Made by a program: the position numbers and the translations under genes
Assembly (NCBI GenBank): GCA_019694805.1
Contig: JAIBBG010000025.1
Coordinates: forward strand, 1 to 44,282
DNA: 44,282 bases
Source of the DNA: Flavobacteriales bacterium
GTDB taxonomy: Bacteria > Bacteroidota > Bacteroidia > Flavobacteriales_D > Sanyastnellaceae
Reading direction: 5' to 3'
Notes under the pieces: model-generated
What the model was told of the DNA's origin: nothing
Database searches by the model: none
Seen by the model: only the letters and a program-made list of their open reading frames with translations
Shown: in pieces, positions 1-7,905 of the stretch
Numbering within the stretch: the first letter of the stretch is position 1
Layout: every line of letters begins with the position of its first letter

Positions 1-19
1 GCTGATGAAATTCAGTGGA

Positions 20-730
20 TTATTCTCGTTGTTTCATGTCATCACTTACCCATTTTTTACCGATACGGTCATATCGGTATGTGTTGTTCGCGTATTGGGT
101 AATGGTTTCAACAGGATAGATCGTAATGGTCTTTAACTCTGGTTCATTGTCTTCACTAAACGTGATCAAAGCTTCTGACCAATTTCGACTCGCACCGGGA
201 TTTTGATGTATCAGGATTTGTGAAATGGCGCCATTTTCATGAATGCCCTTCACCTCTGAAATTTCATGATAAATGATGTTGACGTCATCTTGCACGTAGG
301 TCACTTCACCACTTTTATTGTAAAAAGTAAGTTCTCGTTTGCCTTCTTTCCACGGTGATATACGCAGCGATGGTTTTTCACTGTTCTTGAAATAATATAT
401 TTCACCTGAATCTTTTTTGACAACAGAGATTTCTTCTTTCTTCACAGGAATAGGGTCGGGCTTCGAAGGAGGAGTAACCACCTTCTCGCGTTCGGTCTCT
501 GCAGGCATCTTGGGTTCCACAGGCGTTTTTTCTTCCAGTGAAGTCATGATGGCCTCTTTATCCGAAGTATCCTTGGCTTGTTGTAATTCTGCTTTGAGCG
601 ATTCTAATTCCGTTTTCACCTCTTCCAATTCACTGCGCCATTTTTCTTCCGAATTGGATGCTTCGTTGCACGATGCATGGATCACAATCATGCAAATACT
701 CAACACGAATGGAGGTAAGAATCTTTTCAT
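20..730 (-). CDS. Coiled-coil SPII lipoprotein of unknown function
   Basis: I do not recognise a named family. The 236-residue product starts MKRFLPPF and has a hydrophobic signal segment ending in a lipobox-like IHASC, so Cys21 is probably lipidated and the protein anchored in an envelope membrane. Residues 25-60 are a Glu/Lys/Leu-rich heptad-like stretch that should form a coiled coil. A Pro/Glu/Lys-rich linker follows to about residue 105, then a C-terminal domain rich in beta-type sequence (for example the ISEVKGIHENG region). I chose the ATG at 730 because it begins the signal peptide; an upstream in-frame GTG or ATG would bury the signal peptide inside the protein. A TAnnTTCG promoter box lies 37 bases upstream. 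The lipoprotein call is solid; the role is unknown. Confidence 0.75.
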   Translation of the reverse strand: MKRFLPPFVLSICMIVIHASCNEASNSEEKWRSELEEVKTELESLKAELQQAKDTSDKEAIMTSLEEKTPVEPKMPAETEREKVVTPPSKPDPIPVKKEEISVVKKDSGEIYYFKNSEKPSLRISPWKEGKRELTFYNKSGEVTYVQDDVNIIYHEISEVKGIHENGAISQILIHQNPGASRNWSEALITFSEDNEPELKTITIYPVETITQYANNTYRYDRIGKKWVSDDMKQRE

Positions 731-766
731 TGCTGATTCATGGTAAAAATGATGCCATGAATTGCA

Positions 767-774
767 CGAAAGTA
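767..774 (-). promoter_or_regulatory. Bacteroidota -7 box TACTTTCG for the coiled-coil lipoprotein
   Basis: On the minus strand TACTTTCG matches the TAnnTTTG/TAnnTTCG -7 element and lies 36 bases before the ATG at 730. Only a poor TTCA is found at the -33 position, 20 bases further upstream. Confidence 0.4.
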
Positions 775-935
775 GACTAAACGCAGACTTTACATGAAGG
801 ATATCCAAAACCCAAAGAGTTCAGAACATACTTGGTGATCACGTCAATGCCCGCACTGAACAAATTCGCAAACAATTTGGGATACCAAGAGGGAATAGTA
901 TAACAATGATTCAAGCGGGTGCAAATTGGATCCAG

Positions 936-1505
936 TTACAATCCAACTTCTGGATCGCCTTTCAGCGCTTTTCTTCCTTGTGCCATATGGCGTTTTTCAT
1001 GTTCAATGAAGAAGGCGAATGTGTCACCAAGTCTCATCCGAATCATTTTCATGATCGACGTAGGAATTCTGATTTGATTGATATCCGTGTTCTGTGCGCG
1101 GTGAAGTAAATTGAGGAGTTGATGTTGATGTTGAATAAATTCACTGATTTCTTCTTCGACATTGGGTAACAACACCGGAATGGCATTTTTGGGAGATTTC
1201 ATGGATTTGGTTACCCGGCCATGCTCATCCAATTTCATCAATTGGATGAAGTATTTTCCAAGTAGACCTGACTGAATTGCACTACCCGGTGTTGCTTGCG
1301 CACGGTTCAATGCCGCTTCAATGGTCGGTAAATAATAGCGGCTGTAAACATTCATGTGCTGCACGCATTGTGCAACACTCCATTGGCCGGCATTCGGTTG
1401 AAGTTGCAACTTCTCGTGGGAAAGATGGCCCCAACTCTCCATCTCTCTGATGATGTTCCTGACATCTGTTGCGTACTGTTGAAGAAAATTCGTCTGAGCG
1501 TTCAT
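936..1505 (-). CDS. DinB-like four-helix-bundle protein
   Basis: The 189-residue protein resembles the DinB/YfiT-like superfamily: small helical-bundle proteins that bind a divalent metal through three histidines and often act as thiol S-transferases or are uncharacterised. The signs are the helix with W-S-V-A-Q-C-V-x-H-M near residue 48, the later HQHQLLNLLHR helix, and the C-terminal EHEKRHMAQ, which matches the usual HExRHxxQ ending. I placed the start at ATG 1505. An in-frame GTG at 1523 would add six residues and cannot be excluded. No neighbour suggests a pathway. Family assignment is from motif pattern only, and no substrate can be given. Confidence 0.7.
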   Translation of the reverse strand: MNAQTNFLQQYATDVRNIIREMESWGHLSHEKLQLQPNAGQWSVAQCVQHMNVYSRYYLPTIEAALNRAQATPGSAIQSGLLGKYFIQLMKLDEHGRVTKSMKSPKNAIPVLLPNVEEEISEFIQHQHQLLNLLHRAQNTDINQIRIPTSIMKMIRMRLGDTFAFFIEHEKRHMAQGRKALKGDPEVGL

Positions 1506-1631
1506 GTGTTGTATTGTTGACACAAAGGTTCATGAACGAAGGAAGCAGAATACTTGGCAATTACCAAGATTTCTGAAGCGCTCCTATTTTTCCCGATAAA
1601 TAACATAAGTGATACGACTGCACGTTTCGGG

Positions 1632-2222
1632 TTAAAGCTTCACACTACCCATGAGTTTACTGAAATTGGTCGCGTCAATACCCAAATACGACGCTATGTA
1701 CTTATGAGGAATAAGTTGAAGTAGGTGAGGGCTGCGTTTCAATAAAGTCCTGAATTTTTCTTCGGATGAAAATGACTGAATTTCGGCTTGTCTTGCAAGC
1801 ACTCCATACAGACTTAAACTAGCCAAACGGAAAATGAGTTGTTGAATAGGCTTATGTCTATCCATCAGATCATGCAATAAGTCTGTTCTAATCCTTAAGA
1901 AAGAACTTGAAGTGAGTGTTTCAAAATAATATTTGGAAGGTAGGCCTGTCAAAGCTGAATCAGCAACACCGCTAAATGATGGAGCATAAGTGAAAACGAC
2001 GGTGGCTTCTCGGTCATTTTCACCAACGTAATAAGCTCGCTGAACGCCTTCCAAGACAAAGTACACATACTTTTCAATTTCGCCGGAAGTGGTGAGGATG
2101 GTTTTTCTTTTGGCTTCGAAATATGTCCATGAAGCAACAAATGCATTCCAGGTTTCATCATCCAGAACATAAGTCTGATGGACAAATCGACGAAAAATCA
2201 ACTCCTGTTCTGGTGTCATCAT
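1632..2222 (-). CDS. Crp/Fnr-family transcriptional regulator
   Basis: This 196-residue protein has the layout of Bacteroidota Crp/Fnr regulators. A cyclic-nucleotide-binding-type beta roll spans roughly residues 25-115, recognisable from GEIEKYVYFVLEGVQRAYY. A long dimerisation helix follows, then a winged-helix DNA-binding end that includes L-I-P-H-K-Y-I-A-S-Y-L-G-I-D-A-T-N-F-S-K-L. Most proteins of this group lack a proven ligand. Two consecutive ATGs (2222 and 2219) are possible starts. The gene is probably monocistronic: the DinB-like gene begins over 120 bases downstream, and the FKBP gene upstream ends in a strong terminator. Its target genes cannot be read from the sequence. Confidence 0.8.
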   Translation of the reverse strand: MMTPEQELIFRRFVHQTYVLDDETWNAFVASWTYFEAKRKTILTTSGEIEKYVYFVLEGVQRAYYVGENDREATVVFTYAPSFSGVADSALTGLPSKYYFETLTSSSFLRIRTDLLHDLMDRHKPIQQLIFRLASLSLYGVLARQAEIQSFSSEEKFRTLLKRSPHLLQLIPHKYIASYLGIDATNFSKLMGSVKL

Positions 2223-2312
2223 ACAGCATTAATTCGGAGTAAAGTTATTCGCATTGACAGAACAAGAGGGCATGAACACTGATCATGGTATCACGTTTTT
2301 GCTATGCACGCC

Positions 2313-2340
2313 AAAAAAAAGACCGCCCAAATGGACGGTC
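2313..2340 (-). terminator. Rho-independent terminator after the FKBP pair
   Basis: On the minus strand an 8-bp stem (GACCGTCC with GGGCGGTC, one G-T pair) and an ATTT loop are followed by eight T residues. It lies 22 bases after the stop codon of the 2363-3037 gene. Confidence 0.9.
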
Positions 2341-2362
2341 TCAATGATGCAAAAGTTTTGAA

Positions 2363-3037
2363 TTATCGTTTTTCAATGGATATCAATTCCACTTCAAAAA
2401 TCAAAGTGCTGTAGGGTTTAATTTCACCCATACCACCTTGACCATATCCCAATTCTTGAGGAATGAAGAATTGATATTTGCTTCCGACAGACATCAATTG
2501 AACACCTTCAGTCCAACCGGGAATGACCTGATTCAATCCGAATGTCGCAGGTTCACCGCGTTGAACAGAGCTGTCAAATACAGTTCCATCGATCAGTGTA
2601 CCTGTGTAGTGAACTGTTACCATATCCGTGGCAACCGGCTTAGCACCATTCCCTTCAGAAATCACCTTGTATTGTAATCCACTCGATGTGGTCTTTACTC
2701 CCTCTTTGATTTTGTTCTGTTCGAGAAATGCCTGTTGCATTTTGATATAGTCGGCACTTTTAGCTTCTTGTTTCGCCACCATGACTTTTTGGATATACAT
2801 CTCTGCTTCCTGTAGACTCATGGTTGGATTGTTTTTGAGGATATCACTCATTCCTTGAGCAATTTTGGCTACATCAACATCCTGAAGATCACTTTCAGCA
2901 AGGCTTTTACCAATGCTCAATCCGATACAATAGCTGAGACTATCGTTTTCATTTTTGAGTGGTCCTTGCTGACCAGGTTGTGCTTTTGATGCGATAGACG
3001 CGCCTATCAAGGAAATTACGAAAAAGATTTTTTTCAT
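2363..3037 (-). CDS. Periplasmic FKBP-type peptidyl-prolyl cis-trans isomerase
   Basis: The protein would catalyse cis-trans isomerisation of X-Pro bonds during folding outside the cytoplasm. The 224-residue product has a signal peptide ending near ASKAQ, a helical FKBP_N (Mip/FkpA-like) dimerisation region at about residues 25-110, and a C-terminal FKBP domain with VHYTGTLIDGTVFDSS, VIPGWTEGVQLM and IKPYSTLIFEVEL. The start at ATG 3037 is chosen because it begins the signal peptide; an upstream in-frame start would add 19 non-signal residues. It lies 89 bases downstream of a close paralog on the same strand and shares that gene's terminator, so the two are probably cotranscribed. Unlike the paralog it has no lipobox cysteine and should be soluble in the periplasm. 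Confidence 0.9.
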   Translation of the reverse strand: MKKIFFVISLIGASIASKAQPGQQGPLKNENDSLSYCIGLSIGKSLAESDLQDVDVAKIAQGMSDILKNNPTMSLQEAEMYIQKVMVAKQEAKSADYIKMQQAFLEQNKIKEGVKTTSSGLQYKVISEGNGAKPVATDMVTVHYTGTLIDGTVFDSSVQRGEPATFGLNQVIPGWTEGVQLMSVGSKYQFFIPQELGYGQGGMGEIKPYSTLIFEVELISIEKR

Positions 3038-3126
3038 CTGTTTGTGTTTGTGAAATAGAAAATTTCCCTGCTGCAGGCAAATCCCGTACCTCAATGATTA
3101 CTTTGATGATCTATACAGGAATTCTA

Positions 3127-3831
3127 TTATTCTACATCCGGAGATTGAGCACCAGCTTCAACCTTGATCAGCTCAACTTCAAAAATCAGCGCTGAATAAG
3201 GTTTGATTTTACCCATACCTCGATCACCATATCCCAATTCCTGTGGGATAAAGAATTGGTATTTTGAACCCTCACTCATCAATTGCAGACCTTCTGTCCA
3301 TCCCGGAATCACTTGATTGAGGCGGAAAGTGGCTGGTTCCCCTCTGTTTACAGAACTGTCGAAAATGGTTCCATCAGGCAATGTGCCGTGGTAATGTACA
3401 GTTACCATATCCGTTGGAAGTGGTTTTGCACCAGTACCTTCAGATAGTACTTTGTATTGCAATCCACTTGGCGTGGTTTGAACACCTTCTTTGGATTTAT
3501 TCGCAGCCAAAAATTCCTCACCCGCTTTTTTATCTACTTCAGCTTTTGCCTCTTCACGGCCTCTCATCACTTCCTGGATATATTTTTCAGCATCGGCAAG
3601 TTCCATGGCTCCAGTGCTGTCCATTTGATCTTTCATACCCTGAACCAATAAATCGTAATTCAGTTCCTTCAGATCTCCCTGTGCAAAACTCTCACCCAGA
3701 TTAAGACCAATGGCATAACTCAGACTGTCTGTCTCGTTGTTCATTTTCACATCGCTGATGGCATCTTTCTTATCGCCACAGCTTGCCAATACAACACCGG
3801 CAGCCAGCGCACTTAAAATACTTTTGTTCAT
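3127..3831 (-). CDS. FKBP-type peptidyl-prolyl isomerase lipoprotein
   Basis: This 234-residue paralog of the downstream gene has the same FKBP_N plus FKBP architecture, but its signal peptide ends in the lipobox VLASC (Cys18), so it should be membrane-anchored. The catalytic domain shows VHYHGTLPDGTIFDSS, VIPGWTEGLQLM and IKPYSALIFEVEL, almost identical in order to the partner. The acidic and basic residues after the lipobox (GDKKD) fit export through the outer-membrane lipoprotein route, but that is inference. It is transcribed away from rpsO from a promoter in the shared intergenic region. Tandem duplication followed by a change of location (anchored versus soluble) is the simplest reading. 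Confidence 0.92.
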   Translation of the reverse strand: MNKSILSALAAGVVLASCGDKKDAISDVKMNNETDSLSYAIGLNLGESFAQGDLKELNYDLLVQGMKDQMDSTGAMELADAEKYIQEVMRGREEAKAEVDKKAGEEFLAANKSKEGVQTTPSGLQYKVLSEGTGAKPLPTDMVTVHYHGTLPDGTIFDSSVNRGEPATFRLNQVIPGWTEGLQLMSEGSKYQFFIPQELGYGDRGMGKIKPYSALIFEVELIKVEAGAQSPDVE

Positions 3832-3858
3832 GAAATTGTGTTTGTTAAATATGGGGCG

Positions 3859-3893
3859 CGAATGTAACGGCTATTTCCGGTCGCTTTGTCAAA
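3859..3893 (-). promoter_or_regulatory. Promoter for the FKBP pair, divergent from rpsO
   Basis: On the minus strand TACATTCG followed by CGCCCC (-7 box, 3859-3866) lies 28 bases before the FKBP start. A TTTG (3890-3893) lies 23 bases upstream, slightly wide for the usual 19-21 spacing. Confidence 0.6.
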
Positions 3894-3917
3894 TTATGGT
3901 CTGCGCATTGTATTTAT

Positions 3918-3950
3918 TTTGGAAAAAACAGATAGGAGTTCGTACATTTG
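3918..3950 (+). promoter_or_regulatory. rpsO promoter, TTTG-N21-TACATTTG
   Basis: TTTG at 3918-3921 and TACATTTG at 3943-3950 are separated by 21 bases, matching the Bacteroidota primary-sigma consensus. GCACCCC follows the -7 box. The predicted start of transcription near 3957 gives a leader of about 70 bases before the rpsO ATG. Confidence 0.8.
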
Positions 3951-4026
3951 CACCCCTCAATTGAAGCAGATTTGAAGAAATCCGCATTTGATGGACCACA
4001 TAACAATCACTTACACAAGTATTAGC

Positions 4027-4296
4027 ATGTACCTCACAACAGAAAAAAAACAAGAGATTTTCAAGAAACACGGGAAGTCTGAAAAAGACACCGGATCAGC
4101 AGAAGGCCAGATTGCGCTGTTTTCATACCGCATCAACCACCTCACAGAACACCTTAAAGTGAACAAAAAAGACTTCGGTACACAACGTAGTCTGATTCGT
4201 TTGGTGGGTAAACGCAGAAGTCTCCTCGACTACTTGCAGAAAACAGACATCAATCGTTACAGGGCTATTGTTAAAGAACTTGATCTCCGTAAATAA
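4027..4296 (+). CDS. rpsO: 30S ribosomal protein S15
   Basis: S15 binds the central domain of 16S rRNA early in 30S assembly and forms a bridge to the 50S subunit. The 89-residue length is exactly that of the family. The sequence has the typical STARTING helix, the GSAEGQIALFSYRINHLTEHLK core and the C-terminal RSLIRLVGKRRSLLDYL rRNA-binding region. The ATG at 4027 is chosen because MYLTTEKKQEI matches the family start; an in-frame upstream ATG would add 13 unlikely residues. It is followed by a terminator and then pnp, the classical rpsO-pnp order. In other bacteria S15 represses its own translation, and the 70-base leader leaves room for such control here. Confidence 0.98.
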   Translation: MYLTTEKKQEIFKKHGKSEKDTGSAEGQIALFSYRINHLTEHLKVNKKDFGTQRSLIRLVGKRRSLLDYLQKTDINRYRAIVKELDLRK

Positions 4297-4321
4297 CACA
4301 TTGTCCCATGGGGACGCAGCA

Positions 4322-4350
4322 AAAGGGCAATTGAAGGCAATTGCCTTTTT
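4322..4350 (+). terminator. Terminator or attenuator between rpsO and pnp
   Basis: An 8-bp perfect stem (GGCAATTG with CAATTGCC), an AAGG loop and five T residues form a Rho-independent terminator 30 bases after rpsO. No clear TAnnTTTG promoter is visible before pnp, so partial read-through from rpsO may supply pnp transcripts. Confidence 0.85.
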
Positions 4351-4390
4351 GCGTTTACATACTTGACGTTTTTATCCGCAAAAAAAGAAA

Positions 4391-6535
4391 ATGAGTTACC
4401 AATTGTTTAAGAAGACCATCGACCTCGGTGACAATCGTCCGATTACCATCGAAACAGGTAAGTTGGCCAAACAAGCCCACGGCTCTGTCGTGGTAAGACA
4501 AGGTGACACCATGCTTCTTGCTGCCGTAGTGGCTGCTGAAGAAGCAAAAGAAGGTGTTGACTTCCTCCCTTTAACCGTAGAATACCGCGAAAAATATGCT
4601 GCAGCCGGACGTTTTCCGGGTGGCTATTTCAAACGTGAGGCTCGTCCATACGATGACGAAATTCTCGTAGCTCGTCTCATTGACCGTGCTCTGCGTCCGA
4701 TGTTCCCAGATGATTTCCACGCTGATATTCAGGTGGTGGTCAATCTGATTTCAGCCGATAAAGAAAACATGTCAGACAGTCTGGCTGGTCTCGCAGCTTC
4801 CGCTGCTATCGCCGTTTCAGATATTCCTTTCAATGGTCCGATCTCTGAAGTTCGTGTGGCCAGAGTCAATGGTCAGATGGTGATCAACCCAACATGGACC
4901 CAATTGGAACATGCAGATCTCGATCTCATGGTTGCTGGTTCTGACGATAGCATCGTGATGGTTGAAGGTGAAATGAAAGAAGTTTCTGAAGAAGAAATGA
5001 TCTCTGCCCTTGAACTGGCACACGCTGCGATCAAAGTGCAGGTTCAGGCTCAGAAAGACCTAGCTGCGCAAGTGGAGAAAGCACGCAACAAACGTGTCTA
5101 TGACCATGAGCCAAAAGATGAAGAACTGAAGAAATTGATTTGGGACGAATGTTATCAGAAATACTACGATACAGCTAAAGTTCCAACTGATAAAAACACC
5201 CGTTCAAACGCTTTCCACGCTATTCAAGAAGAATTCGAGAAGCGCTACACAGATGAAGAAAAGGCAGAGAAAAAATTTCTGTTGAATAAATATCATCACG
5301 ACTGTCTCAAGGATGCCATGAGAAACATGATCCTGAATGAAGGCATTCGTCTCGATGGTCGCTCAACAACCCAGATCCGTCCGATCTGGAGTGAAGTGGA
5401 TTATCTTCCTGGTGCGCATGGTTCAAGTGTGTTCACCCGTGGTGAAACTCAGTCATTGACCACACTTACACTGGGTACCAAACTCGATGAACAAACCATC
5501 GACAGCGTTGTGATGCCGCGCGAAGATCGTTTCTTGTTGCATTACAACTTCCCTCCATATAGCACCGGTGAAGCGCGTCCAATTCGTGCGACAAGCCGAC
5601 GTGAAATCGGACACGGTAACCTCGCACTTCGTGCATTGAAACCAGTCCTTCCTCCACGTTCTGAATGTCCTTACGCCATCCGCGTAGTTTCGGATATCCT
5701 CGAATCGAATGGTTCATCTTCTATGGCAACAGTGTGCGCTGGTACACTCGCTCTGATGGACGGTGGTGTGCAGATTTCATCACCTGTATCGGGAATTGCG
5801 ATGGGTTTGATCACCAATGAAGACAACTCGAAATACCAGATTTTGTCTGATATCCTTGGTGATGAAGACCATCTTGGTGACATGGATTTCAAAGTAACTG
5901 GTACGGCAAAAGGAATTACTGCTTGCCAGATGGATATTAAAATCAAAGGTTTGAGTATGGATATGGTGAAAAACGCCCTCGAGCAAGCTCGTCAGGGACG
6001 TCTTCACATCTTGGGTGAAATGCTCAAGACCATGGACAAGCCACGTGAGGATTATAAACCACATGCACCACGTATTGTGAGTCTTGAAATTCCTAATGAC
6101 ACCATTGGTGCTGTCATTGGCCCAGGTGGTAAGGTGATTCAGGAAATCCAGAAGACTACAAGCACGGTGATCACCATCACTGAAGTGGACAATAAAGGAA
6201 TCGTTGAAATCGCTTCATCCAACAAGGAGAATCTTGATGCTGCGCTTCGTCGCGTGAAAAGCATTGTTTTCCCTCCACAAATTGAGGTCGGCGAGATCTA
6301 CGATGGTGTTGTGAAGAATATCCAGGCATTCGGAGCATTTGTGGAAATCCTTCCTAAACAAGATGCATTGCTTCACGTTTCAGAAATCGACTGGGCTCGT
6401 ATTGAAAATGTGCGCGATGTATTGAAAGAAGGTGACAGAATCCAGGTGAAAGTCATTGGAAAGGATCCGAAAAACGGCAAGTACAAACTTTCACGTAAAG
6501 TTTTGATTCCTAGACCGGAAGCGGCTTCGAATTAA
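4391..6535 (+). CDS. pnp: Polyribonucleotide nucleotidyltransferase (PNPase)
   Basis: PNPase degrades RNA 3' to 5' by phosphorolysis and can add tails in reverse; it acts as a trimer and is a main RNA-decay enzyme. The 714-residue protein has two RNase PH domains (about residues 5-220 and 300-540) joined by an alpha-helical segment. The second contains the catalytic DMDFKVTGT and QMDIKIKG aspartates near residues 496-520. A KH domain with the IGPGGK loop lies around residues 565-620 and an S1 domain around 635-705. Length and order are normal. It follows rpsO as in many bacteria. The start at ATG 4391 gives [18 protein letters not shown], the usual beginning. Confidence 0.98.
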   Translation: MSYQLFKKTIDLGDNRPITIETGKLAKQAHGSVVVRQGDTMLLAAVVAAEEAKEGVDFLPLTVEYREKYAAAGRFPGGYFKREARPYDDEILVARLIDRALRPMFPDDFHADIQVVVNLISADKENMSDSLAGLAASAAIAVSDIPFNGPISEVRVARVNGQMVINPTWTQLEHADLDLMVAGSDDSIVMVEGEMKEVSEEEMISALELAHAAIKVQVQAQKDLAAQVEKARNKRVYDHEPKDEELKKLIWDECYQKYYDTAKVPTDKNTRSNAFHAIQEEFEKRYTDEEKAEKKFLLNKYHHDCLKDAMRNMILNEGIRLDGRSTTQIRPIWSEVDYLPGAHGSSVFTRGETQSLTTLTLGTKLDEQTIDSVVMPREDRFLLHYNFPPYSTGEARPIRATSRREIGHGNLALRALKPVLPPRSECPYAIRVVSDILESNGSSSMATVCAGTLALMDGGVQISSPVSGIAMGLITNEDNSKYQILSDILGDEDHLGDMDFKVTGTAKGITACQMDIKIKGLSMDMVKNALEQARQGRLHILGEMLKTMDKPREDYKPHAPRIVSLEIPNDTIGAVIGPGGKVIQEIQKTTSTVITITEVDNKGIVEIASSNKENLDAALRRVKSIVFPPQIEVGEIYDGVVKNIQAFGAFVEILPKQDALLHVSEIDWARIENVRDVLKEGDRIQVKVIGKDPKNGKYKLSRKVLIPRPEAASN

Positions 6536-6626
6536 ACAAATAGTTTCGAACATTTTGTGCATCATTCCGTTACATTCACATGACCAACTTGGTCTTAAAG
6601 AATGTGATGAAGAAAATAAAGTATCA

Positions 6627-6654
6627 GGGATGGGGTTGTAAAATTCTCCATCCC
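6627..6654 (+). promoter_or_regulatory. Stable hairpin in the rpoD 5' region
   Basis: GGGATGGG (6627-6634) pairs with TCCATCCC (6647-6654), 8 bp with one G-T pair, around a 12-base loop. It ends 24 bases before the rpoD ATG and has no following T run, so it is not a normal terminator. It could affect ribosome access or mRNA stability. Confidence 0.4.
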
Positions 6655-6678
6655 GGGGAAATCAAAAGATTCAAATAA

Positions 6679-7548
6679 ATGAGGCAGTTAAAAATCACCA
6701 AACAGGTAACGAACCGCGAAACGGCGTCGTTGGACAAGTACCTGCAGGAAATCGGCCGTGTGGATCTCATCACTGCTGAAGAAGAGGTAGAATTGGCGAA
6801 AAGAATCAAAGCAGGCGATCAAGCTGCTTTGGAGAAACTCACCAAGGCAAACCTGCGTTTCGTGGTATCTGTTTCCAAGCAGTATCAGAACCAGGGTTTG
6901 AGTCTTCCTGACTTGATCAACGAGGGCAACCTGGGATTGATCAAAGCAGCTCAGCGTTTCGATGAAACACGAGGTTTCAAATTCATTTCATATGCTGTAT
7001 GGTGGATTCGTCAGTCCATCCTTCAGGCATTGGCTGAACAGTCGCGAATTGTGCGTCTCCCGCTGAATAAAATCGGATCGATCAATAAGATCAATAAGGC
7101 ATTTGCCAAATTGGAGCAGGAATTCGAACGTCCGCCAACGCCGGCAGAACTCGCTGAAGTACTGGAAATGACACTCGACGAAGTGAAACAGTCCATGCGC
7201 AATAGCGGTCGCCACGTGTCTATGGATGCACCATTGAAAGATGGAGATGATAGCAGTTCTACGATGTATGACGTATTGCAAACCAACGATACGCCATCAC
7301 CGGATACCGATCTTTTGCACGAATCTTTGCGCAAAGAGATCGAACGATCATTGCGCACCCTCACCAGCCGCGAAGCTGACGTGGTAAGGCTCTATTTTGG
7401 TTTGAATGGTGAACATCCACTGACCCTCGAAGAAATCGGGGAGAGGTTCGATCTTACCCGCGAACGTGTGCGTCAGATCAAAGAAAAAGCCATCCGCAGA
7501 TTGAAACATACCAGCAGAAGTAAGATTTTGAAGTCTTATTTGGGGTAA
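6679..7548 (+). CDS. rpoD: RNA polymerase primary sigma factor (RpoD/SigA type)
   Basis: This is the housekeeping sigma factor directing RNA polymerase to the TTTG/TAnnTTTG promoters of this phylum. The 289-residue length is typical of Bacteroidota, whose primary sigma lacks region 1.1 and the large non-conserved insert. Region 1.2 covers about residues 10-45. Region 2 covers 55-125, with the core-binding [18 protein letters not shown] and the promoter-melting [13 protein letters not shown]. Region 3 spans about 130-210. Region 4 ends with [20 protein letters not shown], the helix-turn-helix. The N-terminus [14 protein letters not shown] fits the group. The upstream leader holds a stable hairpin. 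No clear terminator follows directly. Confidence 0.97.
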   Translation: MRQLKITKQVTNRETASLDKYLQEIGRVDLITAEEEVELAKRIKAGDQAALEKLTKANLRFVVSVSKQYQNQGLSLPDLINEGNLGLIKAAQRFDETRGFKFISYAVWWIRQSILQALAEQSRIVRLPLNKIGSINKINKAFAKLEQEFERPPTPAELAEVLEMTLDEVKQSMRNSGRHVSMDAPLKDGDDSSSTMYDVLQTNDTPSPDTDLLHESLRKEIERSLRTLTSREADVVRLYFGLNGEHPLTLEEIGERFDLTRERVRQIKEKAIRRLKHTSRSKILKSYLG

Positions 7549-7614
7549 AAATCGATCAGCATGTAACAATGGCAGTGAAATGAAGTAAAAAGTTTAAAAC
7601 TCTGTGGAAAATAG

Positions 7615-7622
7615 TAATTTTG
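7615..7622 (+). promoter_or_regulatory. Promoter box TAATTTTG of the 18-codon microgene
   Basis: TAATTTTG matches TAnnTTTG. A TTTA at 7593-7596 lies 18 bases upstream as a -33-like element. Transcription would start near 7628, about 50 bases before the microgene ATG. Confidence 0.5.
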
Positions 7623-7678
7623 TCCTGATGATCAAACTGGCACGTTTACTGTTTATTTACAGATCAAATAACTAAACT

Positions 7679-7735
7679 ATGGAAAATAAGAAAAGTGCAA
7701 ATCCCGGCGGTGGCGGCGGTGTAATGTCGAAATAA
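7679..7735 (+). CDS. Putative 18-residue glycine-rich microprotein
   Basis: A very short frame encodes MENKKSANPGGGGGVMSK and then TAA. It is not recognised. The support is positional: a TAnnTTTG promoter box starts about 57 bases upstream and a strong terminator follows 21 bases after the stop, so a discrete transcript of roughly 160 bases carries this one good frame. The peptide has a basic N-terminal half and a Gly5 core; it lacks a signal peptide, cysteines or a clear leader/core split. It may instead be a regulatory RNA with a chance ORF. It fills part of the 357-base gap between rpoD and the TPR-DUF2971 gene, with nothing else recognisable there. Confidence 0.45.
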   Translation: MENKKSANPGGGGGVMSK

Positions 7736-7756
7736 TCTAACTGTAAAATATTTAAA

Positions 7757-7787
7757 ACTGACTCAGCGATGGGTCAGTTTTTTTTTT
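7757..7787 (+). terminator. Strong terminator after the microgene, with a T10-G10 tract
   Basis: ACTGACTC (7757-7764) pairs with GGGTCAGT (7771-7778) over 8 bp with an AGCGAT loop, followed by ten T residues. Ten G residues then follow directly (7788-7797). Confidence 0.92.
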
Positions 7788-7905
7788 GGGGGGGGGGATT
7801 TTGGAATTGAATGGGAATTTTCTTCAATCCAAAAAGTGAGTGTTAGGTAGGTTTTATGCTTTCATTTAGTTTTGTCTTCGGATAACCCTCATTCAAAACA
7901 CTAAA

